NCBI GenBank assembly: GCA_947499735.1
Contig: CANMPP010000002.1
Coordinates: 496,001 to 560,000 of the forward strand
Direction of reading: 5' to 3'
Source: an uncultured Pelagimonas sp.
GTDB taxonomy: Bacteria; Pseudomonadota; Alphaproteobacteria; Rhodobacterales; Rhodobacteraceae
DNA: 64,000 bases
Part shown: in pieces, positions 48,348-56,981 of the stretch
Numbering within the stretch: position 1 is the first letter of the stretch
Layout: each line of letters starts with the position of its first letter
Position numbers and translations under genes: made by a program
The notes under the pieces: generated by a model
The model's input: the letters and a program-made list of their open reading frames with translations, nothing else
Databases searched by the model: none
Told to the model about the DNA's origin: nothing

Positions 48348-48719
48348 ATGACGGGACATGTCCTGCTCATCGAAGATGAACGCAATATAGTTGAGGCCAT
48401 CAGCTTTATACTGTCGCGCGAAGGGTGGCGCGTTGACACCCATTTAAATGGTGCCGATGCAACCGATGCGATACGCCGGTCAAAACCAGATGTGATTGTC
48501 CTTGACGTTATGTTGCCGGGCAAGAGCGGGCACGAAATCTTGCGAGAGATAAAAGCAGACCCGGATTTGTCTGATCTACCCGTTCTGATGCTGACGGCGC
48601 GCGGCCAGAGCCGGGATCGGGAAATGGCACTAGAAGCGGGCGTCAGCCGCTTCATGACCAAACCTTTCGCCAATGCAGACGTTTTAGAGGCCATTCGTAA
48701 CTTGGTTGATCCGGCATGA
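48348..48719 (+). CDS. Stand-alone response-regulator receiver domain
   Basis: 123 residues, only a REC domain: phosphoacceptor Asp53 in VIVLDVMLPGKSG, Thr83 and Lys105 in FMTKPF, acidic Glu9/Asp10 pair at the start. No output domain, so it must signal through protein contacts or a phosphorelay. GGGAG precedes ATG 48348. Its stop overlaps the next ATG (ATGA). Confidence 0.9.
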   Translation: MTGHVLLIEDERNIVEAISFILSREGWRVDTHLNGADATDAIRRSKPDVIVLDVMLPGKSGHEILREIKADPDLSDLPVLMLTARGQSRDREMALEAGVSRFMTKPFANADVLEAIRNLVDPA

Positions 48720-48988
48720 CCCGGACCGTAACGGACCAACCCACACGACGGTTGCAGGCCGCAAGAGGGGTTTTACCCTATTGCGGCGCTGTTTTCTTTT
48801 TCGTGCCCCTTCTTTGGTCTGCCTCCAGCACGCCAGTGCGCGCATCTTCGGCATTGATCTATGTGTTTACGGTTTGGATCTGTCTGATCCTGTGCTGCGC
48901 ATGGCTGGCCCGGCGATCACCAGCCAAAGGATCACGGCAGATCGAACAAAAAGGTGGGCAGACTGGGATATCTGAAAATACACCGTGA
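48716..48988 (+). CDS. Two-TM accessory peptide between receiver and kinase
   Basis: 90 residues, not recognised. Two TM helices (about 18-38 and 45-63) and basic/polar ends. It overlaps the receiver gene by ATGA and the kinase by GTGA, so the three are translationally coupled. It resembles DUF4212-type small subunits of sodium/solute-symporter systems only in placement and size. A role as accessory subunit of the symporter-like kinase is inference. Confidence 0.75.
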   Translation: MTRTVTDQPTRRLQAARGVLPYCGAVFFFVPLLWSASSTPVRASSALIYVFTVWICLILCCAWLARRSPAKGSRQIEQKGGQTGISENTP

Positions 48989-51675
48989 TTTCGCTCAACA
49001 CGTTATTTGCGGTTTGCGCAGCCTATGCGGTTTTGCTGTTTGTGATTGCGTTTGTTGCGGAACGGGCCGCTGAGCGCGGCAAGCCAAATGCATGGCTGCG
49101 CGCGCCGATCATCTATACGCTTTCCCTTTCAATTTATTGCACGGCGTGGACGTTTTACGGCGCGGTCGGTTCGGCTGTGCGGGGAGGATTTGAATATCTG
49201 ACGATTTATTTGGGCCCAACCCTGGTGCTTGTCGGGTGGTGGTGGGGCTTGCGCAAATTGGTCCATATTGGACGTGCGCAAAAGATAACATCGATCGCGG
49301 ATCTGATATCTTCGAGATATGGAAAATCCACATTTCTAGGTGCAGGCGTGACAATTCTGGCCGTCATCGGCACCACGCCCTATATTGCACTGCAATTGCA
49401 ATCCGTCACGCTCAGCTTTGGTGTTTTTGCAGGGCAGGGGGATGACCCCAGCCAAACCCAAAGCGCGCTTTGGGTGGCTATGGGGCTAGCAGGTTTCACG
49501 GTTCTTTTTGGCACGCGACGGCTGAATGCCAATGAACGTCACCATGGTGTCGTCATGGCGATTGCATTTGAGGCGGTTGTCAAACTGGCGGCACTTTTGG
49601 CGGTTGGTCTTTATGTTGTGTGGGGCCTTGGCGGCGGCGTTGACCAAATGCTGGAACGTATTAACACATCACCCATCGGAGAATGGCAGGTGGCACCAGG
49701 GCGTTGGGTTTGGTTGACCTTTTTATCGGCCGCAGCCTTTGTGTGCCTGCCGCGCATGTTTCAGGTTCTTGTGGTTGAGAACGACAATGAAGATCAATTA
49801 CGCCGCGCAGCTTGGGCGTTTCCGCTGTATTTGATGTTGGTCAGTCTGTTTGTTGCCCCCATAGCTGTGATGGGGCTGGAATTATTGCCAGCGGGATCAA
49901 ACCCAGACCTCTTTGTACTGACCTTGCCTTTGTCACAGGGACAGATCGGTCTGGCGGTTTTGTCGTTCTTAGGCGGGTTTAGTTCGGCCACATCCATGGT
50001 CATTGTCGCTGCGATTGCGTTGTCTACAATGGTATCAAACCACATCGTCATGCCCATTTGGCTTAAACTGGCAGGGAAGGGCGCTAGCGTATCTGGTGAT
50101 GTGCGTCACGTTGTTGGGATCGCGCGCCGGGTGTCAATCGTGGCGGTCGTGACCTTGGGCTATTTATATTACCGCCTCTCAGGGGGCGGGGCGGCGCTGT
50201 CTTCGATTGGATTGGTGTCTTTTACCGGTGTGGCGCAGCTTTTACCGGCCCTGATCGGGGGGCTTTATTGGTCTGGTGCCACGCGTATTGGTGCATTTTC
50301 TGGACTTACAGTGGGCTTTGGCATCTGGTTGTTTACGCATTTTCTGCCCAGTGTCGGGGCAGGGACGCTGATCCCGTCAGAGGTATTTGATCATGGCGTT
50401 TTGGGCGCCGCGTGGTTGCGCCCATTGGCCTTGTTTGGTTTGGAAGGATTGGACAAAGATCTTCATGCGCTGTTTTGGTCCCTGTTCTTAAATGGCCTGA
50501 CCTTTGTTGTTGCCTCGCTTTTGGTGCGCCCGGAGGCACTAGATCAGGTGCAGGCGCGTCAATTTGTGGATGTGTATCGCCAGGATGGCACGTTTTCGAA
50601 GACGAATAGCGCCAGTGATCCTGAAAAGGCTGAAATTGAAGATCTGATGGTTTTGGCACAGCGCATTCTTGGCCCCAATGAGGCGCGCTATTTCTTTGAA
50701 ACGGAAGCGCGCGCGCAGCAGGTCTATCCCGCAAACCCATCGGCGGGGTCTGCCTTTGTTCAACGGTTAGAACGCGAAATGGCGGCTTCTGTCGGGGCGG
50801 CGACAGCCCATGCGATGATGGGGCAAATTGTAGGCGGCGCGCGCGTATCCGTTGAAGATTGGGTGGCCATGGCTGATGAAACGGCCCAGATCGTGGAATA
50901 TTCCGCACAACTGACCGAAAAGTCGAAAGAACTAAGCCGCACCGCGGCTGAGTTGCAACGAACCAATGACAAGCTAACGCGCCTATCTGTGCAAAAGGAC
51001 GCGTTCCTGTCCCAAATCAGCCATGAATTACGCACGCCTATGACTTCAATACGCGCGTTTTCGGAAATTCTGCGCGACAAGGACAGTGATTCTGAAGATC
51101 GGCTGCGTTTTGCAGGCATTATCCATGATGAAACCCTTAGGCTGACGCGGCTGTTGGATGATCTGTTGGATTTGTCCATTTTGGAAAATGGTCAGGTGAA
51201 TTTGAATTGCCGAAAGGGGCTGTTATCAGAGGTTCTAGATCGCGCAGTTGCGTCTTCTACCGTTGAACAAGGCGGGAATGGTTTGTGCATTTACCGTGAT
51301 GCGGCTGCAGAGGACTGCATGCTTGAGACGGATCTCGATAGGCTGGCTCAAGTTTTCATAAATTTATTCGTAAATGCGCGAAAATATTGCGACGCACCCT
51401 CTCCGGAATTGCGCATCACCGTGCAGGCATCGAAAGATGCTCTGATACTTGATTTCACCGACAATGGGTCCGGAGTGCCGGAAGATAAACGCGATGTAAT
51501 TTTTGAAAAATTCTCTCGCGTCAGTGAGTTACGGGCCGGTGGTGCCGGTTTGGGCTTGGCGATTTCGCGCCAAATTCTTATGCGTTTAGGCGGTCGTATT
51601 GAATATATCCACCTACAGACAGGCGCCTGTTTTCGGGTCAGTTTGCCGATGTCTGTGCAAATTGCTGCTCAATAA
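48985..51675 (+). CDS. Sodium/solute-symporter-fused sensor histidine kinase (SLC5-type, CbrA/CrbS-like)
   Basis: 896 residues starting with GTG. The first about 510 residues form an SLC5-like module of about 13 TM segments (AWTFYGAVGSAVRGGFEYLT, SYATSMVIVAAIALSTM-type motif near 330). A linker with a coiled region (about 620-665) leads to HisKA with His680 in SHELRTPM and HATPase_c with N-box NLFVNARKY, G1 DNGSGVPE and GGAGLGLAIS. Related kinases (CrbS, CbrA, MxtR) sense carbon sources, and some control acs. Encoded with the stand-alone receiver, 3 kb downstream of scfR. Confidence 0.93.
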   Translation: MISLNTLFAVCAAYAVLLFVIAFVAERAAERGKPNAWLRAPIIYTLSLSIYCTAWTFYGAVGSAVRGGFEYLTIYLGPTLVLVGWWWGLRKLVHIGRAQKITSIADLISSRYGKSTFLGAGVTILAVIGTTPYIALQLQSVTLSFGVFAGQGDDPSQTQSALWVAMGLAGFTVLFGTRRLNANERHHGVVMAIAFEAVVKLAALLAVGLYVVWGLGGGVDQMLERINTSPIGEWQVAPGRWVWLTFLSAAAFVCLPRMFQVLVVENDNEDQLRRAAWAFPLYLMLVSLFVAPIAVMGLELLPAGSNPDLFVLTLPLSQGQIGLAVLSFLGGFSSATSMVIVAAIALSTMVSNHIVMPIWLKLAGKGASVSGDVRHVVGIARRVSIVAVVTLGYLYYRLSGGGAALSSIGLVSFTGVAQLLPALIGGLYWSGATRIGAFSGLTVGFGIWLFTHFLPSVGAGTLIPSEVFDHGVLGAAWLRPLALFGLEGLDKDLHALFWSLFLNGLTFVVASLLVRPEALDQVQARQFVDVYRQDGTFSKTNSASDPEKAEIEDLMVLAQRILGPNEARYFFETEARAQQVYPANPSAGSAFVQRLEREMAASVGAATAHAMMGQIVGGARVSVEDWVAMADETAQIVEYSAQLTEKSKELSRTAAELQRTNDKLTRLSVQKDAFLSQISHELRTPMTSIRAFSEILRDKDSDSEDRLRFAGIIHDETLRLTRLLDDLLDLSILENGQVNLNCRKGLLSEVLDRAVASSTVEQGGNGLCIYRDAAAEDCMLETDLDRLAQVFINLFVNARKYCDAPSPELRITVQASKDALILDFTDNGSGVPEDKRDVIFEKFSRVSELRAGGAGLGLAISRQILMRLGGRIEYIHLQTGACFRVSLPMSVQIAAQ

Positions 51676-51752
51676 TTTTCGCCTCTAAATTGGTTGGTAA
51701 CCAAATGCCCGCATAAACCGGTTAACGATGAAAAGAAACGGAATGCATCGAC

Positions 51753-52976
51753 GTGGCTGACATCCAATCCCAGACTTCTTCACCGCTGCATGCGCTCAGT
51801 CAAAAAGCGCTTGCCGCAAAACGTGTCCGCGAGGCACGGATGATGTCGCCAGAAAAGGCGATGCGCCGGGCGTTATCCCGTTCAGCCGATGTGCTATGGG
51901 ATCTTGTGTTGGTCACGAAAAATGTCACTTGTGATCAGCTGGATCAGGCTGGCGTTGAAGGGTCATTTAACGAAGACGAATTGCTGATGCTTATGGATGG
52001 CCCTGATGGGGTTGTCGGATTCGTGTCCATCGCACGGGATGTCATGACCAGTGTGATTGAAGTGCAAACCATCGGTGAAGTGACCAAATTACCGGTTTCG
52101 GATCGCCCATTGACGCCGACAGACGCAGCAATGCTGGCCCCTTTGATTGAAGGATCAATTGAACGTCTTGTGGCTAATCTAGACGAAAGCCCAATTGCTG
52201 AAACAGTCCGCGGGTTCCGGTTTGGTGCGATGGTCGAAGACCCTCGTGCGGCCGCGCTTTTGTTGGAAGCCCCATCATATCTAACGTTCCGCGCAGAGGT
52301 CGATCTTGCATTGGGACGCCGACGCGGTTCAATCCTGTTTATCTTTCCAATTGTTGAACTGTCAAAAGAGCAAGAAGCGGAGCGCAATGCAGATCGTGAC
52401 AACGGTCCTTTCGAAGAAAGCCTGATGTTGGTTGATGCGAAATTGGACACGATCATGTGTAAGCTGTCTTTGCCTCTGTCACAGCTACGCGCGCTTCAAG
52501 TCGGCGAAATGCTTCAGCTTGAGCCGAATTGCCATAACGATGTCGAACTTCGCAGTCAGGAAGGCCGCATTGTAGCGGCGGGTGTGTTGGGGCACAAAAA
52601 TGGCAAACGCGCTTTGCGCCTGAATTGGCCAATAGCACCGGGAGCTTCCGAACCTGATGTGAATGCCGGTTCTATGATGGCGGATGATGGTTCATTCGAA
52701 ATGACGTCCGTTGATGAACCTGCATTTGACTCTGGTGTTGCTACAGATGAACTGGCTGCAATGCCGGAATTGCCATCCTTGGAATTCGAGGCAGGCGATG
52801 CCGGTGTTGAATTCGGTGCAGCAGATGCCGAAGCAACCCCTGATTTTGACATGGGCAGCTTCGGTGATGATGCAGCCGCGGAACCGGCCGAAGGCGGAGT
52901 TGAAGCTGCAACATCTTTGGATGATTTCGACTTTACCGGAGATTTCTCATTACCGGATCTGCCTGAAGAGACCTAA
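51753..52976 (+). CDS. FliM/FliN-family flagellar motor switch protein with acidic tail (orphan)
   Basis: 407 residues, GTG start. The FliM-like middle domain (about 40-215) includes LTPTDAAMLAPLIEGSIERL. The C-terminal SpoA domain (about 215-290) holds KLSLPLSQLRALQVGEMLQLEP and GRIVAAGVLGHKNGKRALRL. The last 110 residues are Asp/Glu/Ala-rich with repeats such as LPSLEFEAGD. No other flagellar gene is near. It follows the kinase by 77 bp and could be cotranscribed. A FliM paralogue is the best reading. Confidence 0.8.
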   Translation: MADIQSQTSSPLHALSQKALAAKRVREARMMSPEKAMRRALSRSADVLWDLVLVTKNVTCDQLDQAGVEGSFNEDELLMLMDGPDGVVGFVSIARDVMTSVIEVQTIGEVTKLPVSDRPLTPTDAAMLAPLIEGSIERLVANLDESPIAETVRGFRFGAMVEDPRAAALLLEAPSYLTFRAEVDLALGRRRGSILFIFPIVELSKEQEAERNADRDNGPFEESLMLVDAKLDTIMCKLSLPLSQLRALQVGEMLQLEPNCHNDVELRSQEGRIVAAGVLGHKNGKRALRLNWPIAPGASEPDVNAGSMMADDGSFEMTSVDEPAFDSGVATDELAAMPELPSLEFEAGDAGVEFGAADAEATPDFDMGSFGDDAAAEPAEGGVEAATSLDDFDFTGDFSLPDLPEET

Positions 52977-52992
52977 GACGCAGTCATCTATT

Positions 52993-53421
52993 CTATCGAA
53001 TGGATAATGTTTTCAGAATAGGTGTCAACATCCCTAGGTCGTAGCCACCCTCTGCAGCCGTTTGCAGGATTTTCTCAACAGGCATCGAACCGGCCTGACC
53101 CATGGCCCAAATCATGGTAGAGCGCGTGCCAGATGCACAATAAGCAAGAACTTTGTCGCCACCTGAACGCGCTATGTCACCTTGTTTGGCGATGTTTTCG
53201 GGTTGCATCAACGTGTCACGAGTCAGGGGTAGAACCTCGAAAGCCAAACCGGTTTCCTGTGCCGCTGTGGCCATAACGCTGGCATGATGGCTTGGTGGAA
53301 TTTCCGCATCAGGTCGATTGCAGATTACGGTTGAAAACCCTGCTTCCTTGATCATCGGCAAATCGGATGGATCAATTTGAGGGGACACAAAGTAATTTGG
53401 TGTGATCTGACGGATATCCAT
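52993..53421 (-). CDS. TIGR01244/DUF442-type phosphatase or sulfurtransferase
   Basis: 142 residues of the beta-lactamase-hydrolase-like phosphatase family (Blh/DUF442). It has the CX5R P-loop CASGTRS (about 96-102), the general-acid region PLTRDT, and an N-terminal LSPQI-like start (YFVSPQIDPSDL). In other bacteria this domain is fused to a persulfide dioxygenase and linked to sulfide handling. Here it stands alone, and its substrate is uncertain. Confidence 0.82.
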   Translation of the reverse strand: MDIRQITPNYFVSPQIDPSDLPMIKEAGFSTVICNRPDAEIPPSHHASVMATAAQETGLAFEVLPLTRDTLMQPENIAKQGDIARSGGDKVLAYCASGTRSTMIWAMGQAGSMPVEKILQTAAEGGYDLGMLTPILKTLSIR

Positions 53422-53581
53422 GTCTAATGGGTCGCTTTCTGTTTGGGTCGTATTGGCCTGTATTCTGCTTGCCTATCCTTGGGTTCAAAACCAGATTTTG
53501 ACAAGTCCAGCACTGCCATATTGCGCTGATTTGTCGGTGTGGTTTGACTTAAACCATCACGCGACAGTCAGAGGATGGTGT

Positions 53582-53800
53582 TTAGGCAAACATTTTCGTT
53601 CCAATAACGACGATGATCAGCCCAAGAACGGACACCATAAGTGCGCCCAAATTGATAGGAATGATGCGCGACATGGCAGCGCGCAGCGCGTCATCGTCCA
53701 AATTGGCACGTTTTGCTTTGATAACAAGGATCACGGACCAGATGATGCCCAATAGGCCAAGTATTGCTAGGCTTGCCCCTGCCCAAATCATCCAATTCAT
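53582..53800 (-). CDS. Small two-TM membrane protein
   Basis: About 72 residues with two TM helices (about 2-24 and 48-68) joined by a charged loop (KAKRANLDDDALRAAMSR). Not recognised by function; it looks like a conserved alphaproteobacterial hypothetical. The start at about 53800 (MNWMIWAG) fits the first TM; a longer frame adds non-membrane sequence. Confidence 0.75.
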   Translation of the reverse strand: MNWMIWAGASLAILGLLGIIWSVILVIKAKRANLDDDALRAAMSRIIPINLGALMVSVLGLIIVVIGTKMFA

Positions 53801-54031
53801 ATCGCACCTCGATCTGTTTTCGCTAAAACTTGTTCGCGGGCCTAATAGATTGTGCCTCATGTCGCAAGCATTGGCCATCTTTTGATACAATCTGATTGAG
53901 GGACTTGATGCCAGTGCCGGTCACAGATAGTCAGGCTCGGCGCAGAGCACGGTTTGAAGGACAGGATCCGCATTCCAATGTGTCACCTGTGCCAATATGA
54001 GGTTGGAAATCGCAAAGAAGGGGTTAATCCG

Positions 54032-54283
54032 ATGGAACAGAGCGATGCACAGGGCGTAACAGGTGATCAGCTGCGTGCCTTTATCGAGCGGATCGAACGG
54101 CTGGAAGAAGAAAAGAAAGAGCTGTCAGAGCAGGTCAAAGAGGTTTTTGCTGAATTGAAGGGGCAGGGCTTTGACGTCAAGGCGATCCGCCAGATCCTGA
54201 AATTGCGCAAACAAGACCCAGATGATCGCGCAGAAGAAGAAGCGGTGCTGGATCTTTACATGTCTGCCCTAGGCATGCTGTGA
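54032..54283 (+). CDS. gapR: GapR family nucleoid-associated protein (DUF2312)
   Basis: Binds overtwisted DNA ahead of polymerases in Caulobacter relatives. 83 residues, all helix: [20 protein letters not shown] coiled coil, [19 protein letters not shown] and [19 protein letters not shown] match the family closely. The start is ATG 54032 (MEQSDAQG); AAGGGG lies upstream. Confidence 0.95.
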   Translation: MEQSDAQGVTGDQLRAFIERIERLEEEKKELSEQVKEVFAELKGQGFDVKAIRQILKLRKQDPDDRAEEEAVLDLYMSALGML

Positions 54284-54293
54284 ATTGATGGCG

Positions 54294-54317
54294 GGCCGGT
54301 CACCAAACCGGCCTTTG
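54294..54317 (+). terminator. Probable terminator of gapR
   Basis: GGCCGGT (54294-54300), loop CACCAA, ACCGGCC (54307-54313), then TTTG. Only three T residues follow, so it is moderate. Placed between convergent genes. Confidence 0.6.
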
Positions 54318-54330
54318 ACCCATTATTTGC

Positions 54331-55212
54331 CTATGGCTCAATGAATTTGACGTCAGACATCGATGCAATCGTATCCATGTCTTCGTCATAAATATCATTG
54401 AGGCGCTGAACATAGGCATCGTCCCAACCTGGGATATCCAATTCCTGTTCAATTTCATCTTGCAGCGCAAATTGGTCCAAAAAGGACAGCATCACGCGCC
54501 GTTTATGGGCGAGAGATATGGCAGGATGTTCGCGCAGGAATTCTTGGAACTTTTCCATCCCGGCCGGTTCCATGATGCTGGCTAAGACGTCGTATTCGCC
54601 GTCTAGAGCGGAATCCAAAGAGATACCCGCGACACGGCAAAGCACCTCTGACCAGATCAAAGGGGTGTCTTCGTTACACCAGACCGTTAATTTAACCTGA
54701 GGCAGTTCTTCTCTAAAGCGGTGCAATAGGTCGGACCAGCGCAGATATGCGGGGTCAACACCGCGCAGTAACTCGTCAAATGTGTCATAGGGTGTGTTTT
54801 CAAAGATTGTCGGAAGAAACGTGGCCGGGTCGCGCAGCGCCAGAAACAGTTCGATATCGTCACCAGCAAAAAGTTCGCACATATTGCCGATGCGCCTTTC
54901 GGCGTGACGGTAATATCGCCCACCGGCCAATAAAAGCTTTGGCACGCAAAACAAATTAGGGTGGCTCAGGACCAGACGTTTGGTGCCTGCATTATCGCCA
55001 TCCAGAATCTGATCGATCATGACGTCCCGGGAATCTGCATTGGCGGGCGCGCCATTTAACGTCGTGAGGATTTCACTGATGGGGCGTCGATATTTCCCTG
55101 GGCCAGGAACTTTCGTCCCGCTATCGCGCAACATGCCGACATTGCGCCTGAGGGTTCGGAGCAACAAATCATTGTCGGTGAAATGCACCCCTGCGTGAAT
55201 TACAACTTGCAT
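54331..55212 (-). CDS. Unrecognised 293-residue protein
   Basis: No family recognised with confidence. The opening MQVVIHAGVHFTDNDLLLRTL and the HPNLF, FLALRDPATFLPTIFENTPY blocks recall sulfotransferase-like proteins of the Roseobacter group, where the first strand and a later LRDP motif bind PAPS. A proper 5'-PSB loop (GTxxTG-type) is not visible, though, so it may be inactive or not a sulfotransferase. No signal peptide or TM. It is monocistronic. Confidence 0.6.
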   Translation of the reverse strand: MQVVIHAGVHFTDNDLLLRTLRRNVGMLRDSGTKVPGPGKYRRPISEILTTLNGAPANADSRDVMIDQILDGDNAGTKRLVLSHPNLFCVPKLLLAGGRYYRHAERRIGNMCELFAGDDIELFLALRDPATFLPTIFENTPYDTFDELLRGVDPAYLRWSDLLHRFREELPQVKLTVWCNEDTPLIWSEVLCRVAGISLDSALDGEYDVLASIMEPAGMEKFQEFLREHPAISLAHKRRVMLSFLDQFALQDEIEQELDIPGWDDAYVQRLNDIYDEDMDTIASMSDVKFIEP

Positions 55213-55298
55213 GTTCTGACTTTTGATCTGATTTGAGGCACCCTATAAGCCTTTACATAAGTTTGAAACCAACGACGACACATATAAGGAGACATCTC

Positions 55299-56975
55299 AT
55301 GCGCGCCGCGTTTACGCAACCAAATGAGATGCCCCATAAAAACCGACCGCAACGTGTAGACCTGTCTAAAGCGTTTTGGTTAGGTCTGCCCCTTGTGATC
55401 GCCTTTCTGGTGCTTGCGCCTATCATTTCGGTTTTTGTCCTAGCCGCGTTTCCAAAGGAAAACATCTGGCCGCATTTGATTGCAACCAGCCTGCCGCGAT
55501 ACATTGGAAATACACTGGTTTTAATGACTGGGATTGGTGTTTTGGCGGGGGCCATCGGCACTGGTGCGGCATGGCTGGTTGTTCGGTTTGATTTTCCGCT
55601 GAGGCGTTGGTTAGAATGGCTGCTGCTGTTGCCTTTGGCCATTCCCGCATATGTCGGCGCATTCGCCTTGGTCGATTTTCTGGAATATGCGGGGCCGGTT
55701 CAAACTGGCCTTAGGTATATGTTCGGCTGGGAAACATCGCGCGATTATTGGTTTCCAGAGATTCGTTCGATGGGTGCCGCGATCCTAGTATTAAGCGGTG
55801 CGCTATACCCTTATGTCTATTTGCTCAGCCGTGCAGCTTTTCGCGAACAATCATCCGCCTGTGATGAAGTCGCCCGCTCGCTGGGGGCAAATGGGTTCGC
55901 GCGCTTTTGGCGTGTTGGTCTTCCGCTGGCGCGACCTGCGATTGCTGCTGGAATTGCAATCGCGATGATGGAGGCCGTGAATGATTTTGGCACGGTGGAT
56001 TATTTCGCGGTGCAAACCCTAACGACAGGTATTTTTACCACATGGTTAGAGGCCGGAAACGCAGGCGGGGCTGCGCAAATTGCCTGTGTCGTTTTGGCGA
56101 TGGTCGTGTGTCTGGTTTTGGTCGAACGTGTTTCTCGAAATAAAATGCGGTTCTTCAACCAAAGCCGCGGGCATCGCCATATCTCGCGTCAGGTGTTGAA
56201 AGGTGGGGCTGCTTACCTTGCGCTTGCGGCTTGTCTGGCACCGTTCTTGTTTGCCTTTGTGCTGCCCGTTTCCGTTCTGATCGGCCACGCTTGGGACGAG
56301 GCGGATATCTGGCAAAAAGACGATCTTTGGCGCGCAGTCATGAACACTTTGACGGTGGGTGGGGTTGCGGCCTTTGCAACAGTGATCGCGGGTGTTTTGA
56401 TGGTCTATGGTACGCGCCTGGTGAAGCATCGATTGCCAAGGGCCTTGGTCCCAGTGACGTCTATTGGTTATGCAGCGCCGGGTGCGGTGTTGGGGGTTGG
56501 CATTTTGATCCCATTGGCATGGTTGGATAATCGGTTGGCTGACGGAATTCTTGCGCTGACAGGCCATGATATTGGTTTGATCATGACGGGCACTGGTTTT
56601 GCCTTGGTTCTGGCCTATTCTGTGCGGTTCTTTGCGATTGCGCAGGGCGCTGCGGATGCAGGTATGGGGCGTATTTCGCCCAATTTGGAACATGCGGCGC
56701 GATCTCTTGGGCGGACAAGGACGCAAGTTTTGGGTGCCGTCTACATGCCTTTGATGAAAGGCACGATTGCGTCGGCATTGTTGCTGGTGTTTGTCGATTG
56801 CATGAAAGAATTGCCCGCGACGTTGCTTTTACGCCCGTTCAACTACAACACTTTGGCCACATTGGTCTATAATGAGGCCAGTTTAGAAAACATCTCCGGC
56901 GCGGCACCGGCCGCTTTGATGATCATTGGCGTCGGATTGGTGGCCGTGATTTTGCTGGCGCGCACAAACCGCTGA
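55299..56975 (+). CDS. Ferric iron ABC transporter permease, FbpB/SfuB type
   Basis: 558 residues, 12 TM segments, two fused BPD_transp units: coupling motifs CDEVARSLGANGFARFWRVGLP (first) and LEHAARSLGRTRTQVLGAVYMP (second). C-terminus LKELPATLLLRPFNYNTLAT-type (KELPATLLLRPF). The start at ATG 55299 has AAGGAG upstream; an in-frame start at 55233 is less likely. The binding protein (FbpA) and ATPase (FbpC) are not adjacent, so the partners must lie elsewhere. It converges on hmuV with a 6-bp gap. Confidence 0.88.
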   Translation: MRAAFTQPNEMPHKNRPQRVDLSKAFWLGLPLVIAFLVLAPIISVFVLAAFPKENIWPHLIATSLPRYIGNTLVLMTGIGVLAGAIGTGAAWLVVRFDFPLRRWLEWLLLLPLAIPAYVGAFALVDFLEYAGPVQTGLRYMFGWETSRDYWFPEIRSMGAAILVLSGALYPYVYLLSRAAFREQSSACDEVARSLGANGFARFWRVGLPLARPAIAAGIAIAMMEAVNDFGTVDYFAVQTLTTGIFTTWLEAGNAGGAAQIACVVLAMVVCLVLVERVSRNKMRFFNQSRGHRHISRQVLKGGAAYLALAACLAPFLFAFVLPVSVLIGHAWDEADIWQKDDLWRAVMNTLTVGGVAAFATVIAGVLMVYGTRLVKHRLPRALVPVTSIGYAAPGAVLGVGILIPLAWLDNRLADGILALTGHDIGLIMTGTGFALVLAYSVRFFAIAQGAADAGMGRISPNLEHAARSLGRTRTQVLGAVYMPLMKGTIASALLLVFVDCMKELPATLLLRPFNYNTLATLVYNEASLENISGAAPAALMIIGVGLVAVILLARTNR

Positions 56976-56981
56976 GCGGCC

